This document shows, piece by piece, positions 1-12,218 of a stretch of 64,000 bases of DNA; the first letter of the stretch is position 1, and each line of letters opens with the position of its first letter. This DNA comes from Symbiodinium natans (taxonomy: Eukaryota; Sar; Dinophyceae; Suessiales; Symbiodiniaceae): NCBI GenBank assembly GCA_905221605.1, contig CAJNDS010002736.1:196501-260500 (forward strand). Direction: 5' to 3'. The notes under the pieces are model-generated. The model was not told the origin of the DNA and ran no database searches. It worked only from the letters and a program-made list of their open reading frames with translations. The translations under genes were made by a program, and so were the position numbers.

Positions 1-35
1 AGCCTTAAACCCTAAGCCCTAAACTTCCTTAGCAG

Positions 36-790
36 GAGACGAAGCTGGCCAAAGAGTCAGCAGCCGACCTCCAGAAGCGCCTCTCAGATCTGGAGCAACA
101 GGACCTCGGAAGCAAGGGTTCAGTTTAGGGTTTAGGGTTTAGGGTTAAGGGTTTAGGGTTTAGGGTTTAGGGTTTAGGGTTTGCGGTTTAGGGTTTAGGG
201 TGTACGGATTTAGGTTCTTTTTTGGGGGCTTGAGGGTTAGTTTAAAGATTTGGGACCTCGGACAACCTCCCACCCCCGTCCCCAGAACGGGGTTTAGGGT
301 TTTAGGGTTTAGGGTTTAGGGGGAGGGTTTTGGGGAAGTTTAGGGCTTAGGGTTTAGGGTTTTAGTTCTTTTTTCTTTTAGGTTTTTTGGGTTTGGGGGG
401 CTCTTGGAGTTTTGGGTTTTTGGGTTTGTGGACGGGACCTCAGAAGCGGGGGTTCATCAGAGGGTTTGGGGTTTATGGTTTAGGGTTGTAGGTTCTTTTT
501 TGGGGGGTTTAGGGTTTTAGGGTTTTGGGGCCTTATGGTTTTAGGAGATTGGGGCATTGGAGCCATATGTGTGATTATGTATGGAGCAGCAGCCATGATA
601 ATTGCTGATTCTGACGCCTTGCGTGCCGCACACCAGAGTGTGCGAGATTTAGCTTAGGTTAGGTGTGCTGATAGAGATCATCCTGTAGATCCACCTTCCA
701 AGCTTAAGGCACCCCAAATCACACCTAATCTGCCCGCGAAATCCCCTCAATCCAGAGATATTTATATATATATATATGTTATATATGTAG

Positions 791-838
<48 letters not shown>

Positions 839-3800
839 TAGAGAGAGAGGGGGAGCCCTTAACCCTAAACCCTTCCATCTGAAACCCTCAACCCTAGAGT
901 CGCAACTTGGCATGTTCTCCCTTGTGCTCACAGTCCTTAATAGGGATTCGGGTACCCGGATTGTAGTACCCCCTGTTTTCGTCCCTACTAAGGACTGTTA
1001 GAATAAGGGGGAGGGTTTCGGGTTTAGGGTTTAGGGTTTAGGGTTGTTAGTATCAGGGGGAACATCCCCAGTCGAAGCCCTGAGTCCTGCTCAGTAAAAG
1101 AGGAGCTGCAGCAGCGAGCCGAAGCTCGAAAGGCTCCCCCCTTGGCAATTCGGGAGAAAGTAGGGCTTGGGGGTTTAGGGTTTAGGGTTTAGGGTTTAGG
1201 GTGTTTTGTGCGTCCATCGCATCTTGGGATGTTACCCCCTTCTGCTAACAGTCCTTAGTAGGGATTGCAATAGGGGGCGCGATAATCTCTACTAAGGGCT
1301 GTTAGCAGAAGGGTGAACATCCCAGATCGCATCCCCAAGAAGGCCTCCAGCTAGGAATGTTCCCTTTGCGCATAATGATAGCACAAGCAAGCCTTACCTT
1401 GCCATGATGGCCCACTGCTAACCCCCAAAGAAGGGGCTGAGGGCTCTTTTGTGCCTGGATGATTCCTTCACGGGCTGCCGTAATCGTACTGCGCCCATTC
1501 GCAGCTTGGCAAACTTTGCACACTGCGCCACAGGTTGGGGTTTTGTTGGGTCGAGAAACTTCCCAGATAGACCGGTATGCCTAGGTTCAGTAGGACCTCT
1601 TTATAGTAGGTAGCTGCCAGCCAAAATAAGGCATATATTCTTTAGCTAAGGGATATCAGATGACATGGGGCTCCCTGCGTTCCTGCAACCTGAACCCCTT
1701 GGGTTTAGGGTTTATTTAGGGTTTAGGGTTTAGGGTTTAGGTTTTAGGGTTTAGGGCAAGCCCTTGTTGCAGCCCATGGCGTTCCGCAGGAGCAGGAGCT
1801 GAGATATCGTTTGGAGGAGGAGCGGAAGCTCCAGCAGGACTTTAGGGTTTAGGGTTTAGGGTTTAGGGTTCGACCTTGGGACCCTGCTTTCTTTGTCCTT
1901 CGGGTTGAGAGTTCTCAAGAGAAGTAGCCCTGAACCCCAAGAACGCATGCCCTTAACCCGAAGTCTGCTAAACCCTACAGACCTCAAAATGTTTGTTATC
2001 AACAAAGACCCTACCTAAACCCTAGAACCCTCAACCAAGTTAAGGCAAGACTTTGCTGCAGGACGAGGTCGATTCAGGTTAAGGGGCCATGTCGGCAGGC
2101 CCTCTCAGAATCCTGCTTAGGGGTCAGGGCTTAGGGTTTAGGAAGTTTGGGGTAATAGGTTTAGGGTAAAAGGGGTCGGAATAGTTACCAATAGTATTCC
2201 CTTAGGGTCCCTGGAACAATATACTATAACAACCCCCCAAAACCCTATTCGAGTTATTCAGGCCCCTTTGTTACACAAGCCCTTTTGCATTGAAGCACAG
2301 AGTGGTGGCCGGAGGACCGCTAGTGTCTTAAACACTTGGGGTGGGGGTGGGGGGGGGTTTTGGGGGGGGGGGGGAACGAGTTTGGGGGGGGGAGGGCTAA
2401 GGACCTGAGAGTTTCAAGGGTTTCAAAAGGTGCGGCTTCAGGGGTCTGGGTTTAAACCCCGAGCCCTTCCTGCCCGAACCCGGCGCGTGTTCTTCGCAGG
2501 ACCGCGAAGCGGATCTTGTCTCACAGCTGGATGCTTTGAAAGGCCAGGGCTGCATCCTTGAGAGGGTCCTCACTGGGGGGGAGTAGTGGGGGAGTATTAG
2601 GGAACCTTGGGTTCCACACCTCCCTTGAACCCCCTCCATGAAGGACGCTACAACCAACGTGAGTAATCTGAACCCTAAAAGCTAAGCCCTAAACAGTCCT
2701 CGCGGCTGCTTCTTGCATCCTGTCTGGTCGGTCCGGTTTGGAGCTTGGTGGTGGTAACCCTAAACCCTAAGCCCTAAGCCCTAAACCCTAAACCCTAAAC
2801 CCTAAACCCTAAAAGGGCCCGCTCGCCCCCGGCCCCCGGCCAGGAATTCAAGAAAGCTTCGCGGAGACCTCAGAATGCCCCCAGGCTGTCTGTCAATGCC
2901 ATAAGAACCTGAGAATCATCGACTCTAAACCCTAAACCCTAAACCCTAAACCCTAAACCCTAAACCCTAAACCCTAAACCCTAAACCCTAAACCCTAAAC
3001 CCAGGATATTGTTAAAGTAATATAGTATTTTAGCCGATTATCGAGAGATGGTAATACTAGTCGCAGAATACTAGAAGTAATGTAGTATTTTTGCGAGATA
3101 GGAATAAAAGAAACACAGTGATCTTATTCGGTATTATAGTACTGTAGTAATTATGTGAAAATGGAGTATAATATTATAGTAAGGTAGTTATATAGTAGTA
3201 TAGTCATGCGGACAGAAATATCTAGTAATCTAGTAATCTAGTAGTCTAGTAATCTAGTAGTATAGTCATATAGTAGTAGAGGAGTATGGTAATAAAAAAA
3301 TAATAAACAAGAAATATAGTAGTTTAGATATACAGCAATATAGTAGGTAATTGTAAACGCTTGCGCGCGCCGCCTCGGCAGCCGGGCCGGCCCCAGGACA
3401 GGAAAGGAGCAAAAAAAGGGGAGGAAGGGCAGAGGGGTCAAAGGGGGGGCGGGGGGGTGTGGCGCCAGAAGCCCCGCATGGGGGAAGGGTTGGGTTAGGG
3501 GGAAGGAGGCCCGATCCGGGTCTGCTTGTTCCAGACGCCGAGGCGAATATAGCATTCTCATCTGTCTGAGGCGCTTGATGAAGCTCAGCTTGCTGCCAAG
3601 CGTGAGAAGCAGCATCGCCAACGTGAGGCGGCGGGCGAAAGCTTAGGGTTTAGGTTTTACGGTGAACTCTTGCCCAGAAGCGTGCCCTCGGGTGACCGCC
3701 AGCTCCAAGGCCACAAAATCGCATGTTTGCGTGGCTACTTTTGAAGCACAGGGAGGTTCGCCTAGATGATCCCAACAGCCTGAGACCCGCAACCCTAAAC

Positions 3801-6800
3801 CCCAAACCCTAAACCCCAAACCCCTAAACCCCAAACCCTAAACCCTAAACCCTAAACCCTAAACCCTAAACCGCGAGGCGGAGTTGGCTAAGCTGGGCAT
3901 GCACTGCATTGGGATGGACATTGACGATGTGCCTAAGGCCCGGGGCCGAGGGAGCTTCCTGCTTTGGAGAATTTGTTGAGATGAGCGTTCTCTTTATCTT
4001 GATTTTTACCTGGAACATGTTAGTATTACTATGTTACCATATATATATATATATACATACGTATATATATATATACATATGTTTTTAGATGTGGCAGGAA
4101 TAGTTTTGTTAGTACTGATTATTACCAGAAATATTGTGAGTATCTTTTATGTTATCATATATGTATACTGAAACATATTCGGATGTAGGGGTTCTATGGT
4201 CCCCGTTTAGGACTGTTAGTAGAAGGGCGAACATCCCAAGATATGAGTCTCTTTAGAATGAGTGAAACCCCTATAATTAAGCCCAGGCTGCTATTTTCTC
4301 ACTTTCTCAGCTCCCAAGGCGCCCGCCCCTTGAAGCCGCCACTGAGGCACCAAAGCTGGTCAATCTTCATCCAGATCCTGCCCTCAAGGCAGGGAGAGAG
4401 GAGTAGGGGTCTAGTCAGGGGCAGAATCGGTTTAGGGTTTAGGGTTTAGGGTTAAACCCTAAACCCTAAACCCTAAACCCTAAACCCGAACATGAACTCC
4501 CTCCCGTATCTTTGGGGGTGCGGCATTGAGAATGATGGCGGTCAAGCAAAGGCCTCCGTAGAGCAAGGAGGATTCTCAACCGGCAGTCCCCAAGGGTTTA
4601 GGGTTTAGGGTTTACGGTTTACGGTTTCGGGTTTAGGGTTTAGGGTTTAGGGTTTAGGGGCCAACCCTAACCCTCAACCCTACTTGAAAGCCCTGGTGGC
4701 TTAGTAAGTCTACTTAATCAGTACTAGAAACCCTTGTAACACTCCCCACAGACGTACTTGCTAAGGCAAAAAGGGCTTCCAAGTAAAACCTCAACCTTAA
4801 ACCCCCAACCCGAAACCCTTCAAACTCAAAGCTTCCAGCCTGAAAACCCTAAACCCTAAACCCTAAACCCTAAGCCCTAAACCCTAAACCCTAAACCCTA
4901 AACCCTAAACCCAGCTTTCCAGGGCTGCCTCGTCTACTACCTGCCCTGTGGGGAGACGCGGATCGGGGCCGATGTGGAGCGTTGCCGCGTCACGCTCTCT
5001 GGCCTCAACGTCGGGCCGGAGGCTGCTTCCGTACTTACAGGCTTTGGGGGTTTTAGGGTTTAGGGTTTTAGGGTTTAGGGTTTAGGGTTTAGGGTTTTAG
5101 GGTTTAGGGTTTAGGGTTTAGGGTTTAGGGTGATGATTTTCATAATAAATGAAAGTGTGTGTTGTTGTCTACACAAAGACCAGAAGAAGAGTATGCTGGC
5201 ATGACGGTTTTCATGTTCTTTGTTGGCTGTCTGGCTTGATTGTTTGGGGGGGGGGGGGGGTTAGAAGGGCAATGACTCGGGGCGGTTTCGTGGGGGCAAC
5301 TGGGTTCTGTAGCAGTAATGGCGCAATCAGGGTCTGTAAAGGGTGTAGGGTTATAGGGTCTTTCAAATCGGGGTCGAGGGGTTTAGGGTCTAGGGTTTAG
5401 GGTTTAGGCTTTAGGGGTTAGCGTTTAGGGTTTAGGGTATAAGAGAATGAGAGTGATCGTTCAAGTTTGGCAGCGAGGGGTAAAGAGGTTTTATCCATGA
5501 GGAGAGGGAGGGGTTGACTGGTTCAGTAGAATCTGCCCGCTTTAGGGTTTGGGGTTTTTGGGTTCAGGGTGTAGGGTTGAGGAAACAGGGTTCAGGCCAA
5601 ACAGTTGTGGAGCAGTACTGAGAGGTAGCCCGAGAAATACGACAGTGAGTGGTAGTGTTGTTTGTTTGATTGAGCTTGGAGCTTAGCAACAACCACGTTT
5701 TGAGTGTCACCTGAGCCTTATAGGGCTCCCTCAACGAGACTGCTGACCGCATGCCTCGCCTTTCTTGTCCGAACGTGAGCGATTAAACCTCTTACCTTCA
5801 AACCCCAAGCCCTAAACCTTAAAAACCTAAGCCCCGAACCTTCAATCCCCTTCAACCCTAAAAATCCCTAAGCCCCGAACCATCGGACCCTTAACCTGAA
5901 AACCCCCTAAGCCCCTAAACTTCAAACCCTACACCCTAAGCCCCGGAAATCACGGAGTATGCTCTGTCCCCCGTCCTCCCTGCAGGTTTGTGCCGTGGAC
6001 AACGTCGATCATGCCTGGACCCCCATGGCTTAGGGTTTAGGGTGTAGGGTTTAGGTTTAGGGCTTCACACGGCTTAGGTTTTTTTGTCCGTGAAATTCGT
6101 GTACTCAGAGTTCGAGAATATCGAAGGGGCGTTCGCCATGCCCCTTTGTATGTGAACAACAGCAACCCTGTCAACCCGGGCAACAAAAAGACCCTAAACC
6201 CTAAACCCTAAAACCCTAAACCCGAAAAACCTAAAGCGAAGTGAATTCGGCATGCCGGTAGGGCTTAGCAAGAGACCGGGCCCTCAGGAGTATAGTGCGA
6301 GTGGAAGGATTTAGTAGCACAGCCCTCAAAAAAAACATATGCCTTAAGCACTAAACCCTAAAACCTAAACCCTAAACCCCCCAAACACCCTAAACACCCT
6401 AAACCCCCTAAATACCCTAAATACCCTAAACCCCCTAAACACCCTAAACACCCTAAACACCCTAAACCCTACCTCGTTTGCTCTTACTTTTGTCGGCCCC
6501 CTCGAGGTGCAGCTCTCCGTGCGCCCTTTGGGAGCTGGGCTGGTGCGTGCGGCTCACCTGCAGGTGGAAAGTGGTGTTTAGTTGTTTAGGGTTTCGGGTT
6601 TAGGGATTAGGATTTGAGGTTTGGGGTTTAGGGTGTAGGGTTTAGGGTTTAGGGTTCTAAAGTCTCACTCATTTTGGTGGTCAGAAGGGAAAGAGTGGTG
6701 CATCTATTCATGTCCCCTGGCTCCCATTCCGGCAACGCTCTCAGTCCGGCTGCAAAAAAGGGTTTTAGAACCCACCAGAGCTGCGAATTGTTTCTGCACT

Positions 6801-7092
6801 GTCCTAGCGCGGAGCAGGGGCCTGGATGCAAACACGATCACAAGCCAACTGGTAAAAAATCAAGGTTAGGGTTTAGGGTTTAGGGTTTGGGGTTTAGGGT
6901 TTAGGGTTTAGGGCTTAGGGCTTAGGGCTTAGGGCTTAGGGTTTAGGGTTTAGGGTTTAGGGTTTAGGGTTTAGGGTTAGGGTTTAGGGCTAGGACCCAG
7001 AGCAGGCCGTCAAGCTCGACCATCCCGATACCAAACCACAGCACAAGTTTCCCTTCACATATTTTGGGTATTTTCCTTATTTCGATTCATAA
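36..7092 (+). CDS. Kinesin-3-like protein, 3' part (coiled coil + FHA domain)
   Basis: 3' portion of a kinesin-3 (KIF1/unc-104 type) gene; the motor domain would lie left of the window. Exons read by eye: 36-101, 1103-1132, 1790-1837, 2500-2532, 3571-3627, 3878-3937, 4347-4388, 4923-5030, 5986-6027, 6507-6563 and perhaps 7006-7092. All are phase 0 with GC, GA or GT donors and AG acceptors. The first five encode a continuous charged coiled coil (ETKLAKESAADLQ, then EQELRYRLEEERKLQQ). It runs into AELAKLG, then PKLVNLHPDPAL and CLVYYLPCGETRIGAD, the arrangement that precedes and opens the FHA domain of KIF1 kinesins (PHLVNLNEDPL, CLLYYIKDGITRVG). This family moves vesicles along microtubules. 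The FHA end is the weakest part: the glycine-rich GDR motif is not seen, and the last exon with its TAA stop at 7090 is tentative. Confidence 0.75.
906..1070. mobile_element. Family-H inverted-repeat element with internal telomeric array
   Basis: Ends CATGTTCTCCCTTGTGCTCAC and GGGGGAACATCCC are inverted. Near the right end a TTTAGGG array is bounded by two copies of a GTTAGNATNAGGGGGA motif, so the array interrupts the element. Confidence 0.65.
1223..1325. mobile_element. Family-H inverted-repeat element
   Basis: TTGGGATGTTACCCCCTTC and GAAGGGTGAACATCCCA are inverted; the inside is CTAACAGTCCTTAGTAGGGA and its complement. Confidence 0.8.
2929..3001. repeat. Interstitial telomeric array (CCCTAAA)
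   Basis: About ten perfect heptamers. Confidence 0.97.
6868..6990. repeat. Interstitial telomeric array (TTTAGGG with CTTAGGG variants)
   Basis: Perfect heptamers with a central block of four CTTAGGG units. Confidence 0.97.
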
Positions 7093-7507
7093 GTGCTAAC
7101 TTTCAAAAGTCAAGGGGATTTTGGGTTGAGAACAAATCGGTGCGGGAAAATAAGTTTCGCAGTAGGGGCCTAAAGGTTTTGAATCATGGCTGCGCATGGG
7201 CGTACGCTTGCTCACAAGACCATGGGGTCAAAAATCATGGGGACATGTCGCGACTGCGGTGTATGTCCCATGTTGTTGAAGAGCAACCCGGACAAGCACC
7301 AACATAGTATATCTTGCTCCGAAAGGAGGGGTCTGTGCGAGGCAGTAGCGGCCAACGTTTTCCAGTTTGATGTCCTTGCAATGTTTGGGGACACAGAATT
7401 GCAGGCATAGCGGACGGTAGCTCGGAATTCGCCTTGCTGCTTCATGGGTGTGTGTTGGGCGGTGCACAGACGAGAGGCTAATGTACTACGGCCCGACTAC
7501 GACCTTC

Positions 7508-7888
7508 AAGAAACACAGCTCGCAAACAACAAGTTAGCGGCCTGGACAAAAAGAATTTTCCCGCCATATTTTTTTCCAAAACAAAAACCCCGGGAATATT
7601 TTGTTTTGAGCCGCTCTCGCATTCAGGAAAACAGCTCCAGAAACAAGAGATTCCAGGCGTACAAGAAAAAACTTTCAGAAAAAATCGCCTGACCCGGGAC
7701 ATTTTCTTCAGGATTCCAGCCCCCCAAGCGTGAATTCAAAGAAAGAATGAGTTTCCTGAACGAGCGGCTCAAAACAAAATCTTCCCGGGAAATTCATTTT
7801 AGAAAAAATTATGGCGGGAAGTTCTTTTTTTCCAGGCCGGAGCAAAATGAACACATGCACCTATCTTGTTTTTGCGAGCTGTTTTTTA
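7508..7888. mobile_element. Foldback element with long inverted arms
   Basis: Left arm about 7508-7635 (contains AATTTTCCCGCCAT and TTTTGAGCCGCTC) is the imperfect reverse complement of 7748-7888 (GAGCGGCTCAAAA, ATGGCGGGAAG). The loop is about 110 bp. No transposase. The ORFs crossing it are artefacts of the arms. Confidence 0.75.
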
Positions 7889-8759
7889 TACAAGAGAATT
7901 CTGGCGGGGGAGCATTTTTTCGAGCCCAGATCCTCCTCGTTGCCTAAACTCTCCGGGCGCCGTGGGGGCACCCAACATACATGAGACTGCTGTGCTGACC
8001 CCCTTTTTTTGATTTTCGTAAGAACATGAAGACTAGTTAAATAGCACCGTGCGTTCCATTTTGGAGGCAGGTGCGAGGACCTGGGGTTCAGTTTGCTCGA
8101 ACAAGGTTGTTCTTCTTACTGCTGAGTGCGGGGGGCAGGGTAGGGCTTTGTTACGCACATGTCGCAGGAGATGGCTGCGCCAGAGATGGCGGTTTTGCAG
8201 TTTTGACATTTTTTTCCAGCCTGCTAGGCATGGGTCATTCGTGTTTGTAATGTTACAGCCTACAGTCGATGTCAACAGATTTTTCAAGATGTCGCTCAAC
8301 CCCACAGCTCAATTTCCTTGTCGAAGCTTTTCTCCTGTGACTTTTGAAGTTTAGCATTCATAAGGGACCCCGCATACCAATTTAAACCCTTAAACCCTTA
8401 AACCCTAAACCCCAAACCCCCTAAATGGGCATACCTAAGTAGCCCCTAAATAGCCCGTAGAGAACTCCTTTGGTCCCTGATAAGGGTCCATCCTTGCGTC
8501 CCTTGACTGTGACTCTCAGGGTTGGCCCTTAAACCCCTTAAAAGTATGTTGGCATACAGGGCCCCTTATGAAACCCCATATTCGGGCACTTGAGGGGCTT
8601 ATCAGTGGGTGATAGGTACAGTTATTTCTGGTGAATAAGTACCATGAGCCTCCAAATCCTCGGGAAGGAAGCTGCCTAAAACTCAGGGCCCTTTGTTGTT
8701 TGGGGAGGGGGGGGGGGGGTCCCCGATGGAGCACCCTAAGGTCCCCTAAACTCTAAACC

Positions 8760-8871
8760 CTTATACCCCTTATACCCCTTATACCCCTTATACCCCTTAT
8801 ACCCCTTATACCCCTTATACCCCTTATACCCCTTATACCCCTTATACCCCTTATACCCCTTATACCCCTTA
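8760..8871. repeat. TTATACCCC 9-mer tandem array
   Basis: About 12 perfect units in a row. Confidence 0.95.
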
Positions 8872-9198
8872 GCACAGCAAGCAAGGTGAATGGATGCAGA
8901 GTTGGTGAGGCGGACCAGGGGGGGTCCGACATGTCGGATGCGGAGCTTTGGTGTGTTGCAGTTTAGGGTTTAGGGTTTAGGGTTTAAGGTTTAGGGTTTA
9001 GGGTTTAGGGTTTGGGGCTGATGCTGTGTGGCTGGAGAAAGTTGGGGCCTCCCAAAAGCCACCAGAAGGCTTCAGTCAGCGACTTCTGAAGGCTGGAAAC
9101 CACCAACCCAGACCCCCCCCCCCCCCCCCCCCCGGCGTTCTCTCGCCGCTCCCTGCCCCAGGCAGGCCAGCCACTGCGAGATGGTGACAGGCAGCGCT

Positions 9199-9262
9199 TT
9201 TGGAGTGCAAAAGCGGGGTTAGGGTTAGAGTTTAGGGGCTTTTGGAGTGCAAAAGCGGGTTT
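9199..9262. repeat. Tandem duplication of a palindromic 20-mer
   Basis: CTTTTGGAGTGCAAAAGCGG occurs at about 9200 and 9239, each followed by TTAGGGTTAGAGTTTAGGGG. Confidence 0.85.
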
Positions 9263-9789
9263 AGGGTTAGAGTTTAGGGGTTAGGGTTTGGGGTTTAGGG
9301 TTTAGGGTTAGAGTTTAGGGGTGAGGGTTTAGGGTTTTTCTCCGGAAGCGAAACGGACAGCACGAGTACATGTTCATCAGCATCCGGCACCTACATAAGC
9401 AAGGCGAGAAAAGGAATTGCCCACAAAATTCCTTCTAAAGGCACCGACGAAGACATATTATAGGGGTCGATATAACGAAGTTTAGTATTCCCTAACGGTC
9501 CCTGTATAAGTATACCGTAATAACGAGCCCTCCAGAACAACAAAAAACTATTGAAATTATGAAGGCCCCTACATGAAGCACATGCCTTCGACTCGTGTGG
9601 GTGTGGCATGTCCTCTCCAGGCTTGCCATCGGCCGTGCCTACATCTTCAGGGTGCAGGCCGGGGATTGTCTTCGCGGATGGGTTTAGGGTTTAGGGTTTA
9701 GGGTTTAGGGTTTAGGGTTTAGGGTTTAGGTCAACCCCCTAAGGGTTTAGGGTTTAGGGTTTGGGGCTTGCGTCCCAACTACACCCTCT

Positions 9790-9794
<5 letters not shown>

Positions 9795-9862
<68 letters not shown>

Positions 9863-9870
9863 CCCACCCC
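9795..9870. repeat. Poly-C tract of about 65-75 bases
   Basis: Almost uninterrupted C run between telomeric arrays; a shorter one is at 9113-9134. Confidence 0.95.
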
Positions 9871-11089
9871 CCCCGGCAAAAAGACAAACTCTGTGAGCCC
9901 TCTAAGGCGCAACCTTTTTGCCTGAAGTTGCTGACAGCCTGAACCGGTTTTGTTTCCTTAAGCCCTCCATAAAGCCCTAAACCCTAAACCCGTCACAAAA
10001 AAAAAACTAAAGCACAAAAGCCCGAACCCAAAAAGTTTCAAACAATTATGCCCGCCAAAGCCACACTAAGCTCGTGGGAAGCGACTCGACACTTCAGAGC
10101 ATCCCATCGAAGGTGCCCCAGGTCGCGAATGCCCAGGCCAGCACTTGGGAGATAAACCCTAAACCCTAAACCCTAAACCCTAGACCCTAAACCCCAAACC
10201 CTAAACCCTAAACCCTATATGGGTAGTTCTGGCCCCCTTTTGGGGTCCTATCTACAGTACGGCAGCCTTATAACACACCACCAAAAAGACCCCAATTTGG
10301 AGAGCTACTCGTATATCGGGATGTGCAGAAATACTTGATAGCGGTTTTGGATCATGGTGTGTAGGACTTGGCGTTTCGTAGATGGCATGTCATGCAGAAT
10401 CCCTCAACCCAGATCCCTAACCAAAACCTGGAACCGAAGCCTGCTGTAGGCATGAGCCAAGTGGGACTAAGCCAAGTTCCGAAATTCGAGACACGAAACC
10501 TGAAGCTGCACGCAAGGAGAAACCCGCAACAAAGCTGAGAGCGGGGCTGTTCGTGTCAGCTACTGTTCGTGAGGCTGACGCGGTGGACTTCGAGCGTGCT
10601 TTAGAGGAGTGAACGGGTTAGTTTCTGCAATCTCTGGATTTAGGGTTTAGGGTTTAGGGTTTAGGGTTTAGGGTTTAGGGTTGAGGCTCAGGGCTTAGAT
10701 GGTTCAGGACGCGGGAAGGTGTTTTGTTGGTGGACATTGAAATCCTGCATTTCGCAGCGTTCGGGGTGCATTCAAGTGCAGAGCAGGAGCAGCGCAGCAG
10801 AGTTATCAGCCTAGTCCTTTACCCTGGCCTTGTTAAGAAGTCCACGACCCCGCAACCATGACCCAATACAGCCCAGAACCGTGTCCCTGAAAGCGCGGTA
10901 GGCCCTCGGGACATCTTCTAGTTTCCCTTGTTGACTTCAAGAGGGCCATCCTAGAAAGTCACCATGCTGGCGTGGACCCAATTGCACAACTTCTGGGAGC
11001 GCCGCTTCTCAACAAAGCACGTGGCAGATTTGGTCTCCGCAATGGGCGCATTCGGTGCCCTGATTCAACACCTCCCCCCCCCCCCACCC

Positions 11090-11363
11090 CTAAACCCTAT
11101 AAGCCCTCTGCCCTAAACCCGAAAACCCTAAACCCCTAGACCCTAAAACCCTAAAACCCTAAAATCCCAAAAACCCTAAAACCCTAAAACCCTAAAACCC
11201 TAAAACCCTAAAATCCTAAAACCCTAAAACCCTAAAACCCTAAACCCTAAAACCCTAAAACCCTAAAACCCTAAAACCCTAAAACCCTAAACCCTCTGCC
11301 CTAAACCCCTAAACCCTAAACCCTAAACCCTAAACCCTAAACCCTAAACCCTAAACCCTAAAC
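11090..11363. repeat. Telomeric array with 8-mer CCCTAAAA block
   Basis: About 150 bp of the 8-mer CCCTAAAA, then normal heptamers. Confidence 0.95.
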
Positions 11364-11767
11364 CTAAGTTTCAACGCTCACGGATGTGTCTAAGTAGGAG
11401 ATTGCAGCTTCAGCGCAAGTGGATCCCGAGTGGGAGAACGGCGTCCAGAAGGCGGCACCGTGATCCTGCTTTAGGGGGGTTTAGGGTTTAGGGTTTAGGG
11501 TTTAGGGTTTAGGGCTAGGGTTTAGGGTTTAGGGTTATTTAGGGACAAAGAAGGGTTTAGGGTTTAGGGCTTCGAGTTCAGGGCTGCCCTAATCCCATTT
11601 AGGGCTTATAGGGTTTAGGTTTCGGGTTTAGGGTTTAGTGTTTAGGGCTAGTTCGGGGCAACAAAGGGGTTCTTGGCTTCTAAGCTTTCTTCGGTGTCAC
11701 GATGTGATGCGGTCACCCACTATGCCAGCACCCCCTGAGCCCGTACAAGCCCCTTTGAAGCCTGAAC

Positions 11768-11976
11768 CCTTAGTAACCTTGGTAGCCCAGTGGTACCCAG
11801 GGTTTAGGGTTTAGGGTTTAGGGTTTAGGGTTTGGGGTTTAGGGTTTAGGGTTTAGGGTTTAGGGCTAGTGGTAGCCCAGTGGTACCCTTCACCTTTTTT
11901 TTGGCTATGGGTTCCCTTATAAAATAACCAACCCCCAATTCCCTTATTATAATATGGTTACCGGGCTACCAAGTAA
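11768..11976. mobile_element. Family-B introner interrupted by a telomeric array
   Basis: GGTAGCCCAGTGGTACCC is present on both sides of a TTTAGGG array (about 11783 and 11873). The body GGTTCCCTTATAAAATAACC and end ATGGTTACCGGGCTACCAAG then follow. Confidence 0.75.
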
Positions 11977-12218
11977 CAGACAAACTCGAAACTCAAGTGG
12001 CCAACATGCCTCCCCTAGGACCCCTTGCTGCTTGTTTCTTGGTGCCCAAACCCTAAACCCTAAACCCTAAACCCTAAACCCTAAACCCTAAACCCTAAAC
12101 CCTAAACCCCAAACCCTAAACCCTAAACCCTAAACCCTAAACCCCAACCCTAACGCCAAGGTCTTTGCTCAAAGTTCCTGTGTGCCTCCGATCCCACCCC
12201 CTTTCTGCCCTGGGAGTC

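Larger units (their letters stand above)
7093..12218. other. Gene-poor interval
   Basis: Holds a foldback element (7.5-7.9 kb), short ORFs at 7186-7410 and 8049-8354 with no recognisable features, a partial family-C introner (8.56-8.66 kb), 9-mer and poly-C repeats, introner relics and many telomeric arrays. No convincing exon seen. Confidence 0.5.

Noticed and set aside
2062-2067. 6-nt exon GACGAG in the kinesin gene
   Set aside because: Direct joining of 1837 to 2500 uses the same GAC duplication and is simpler.
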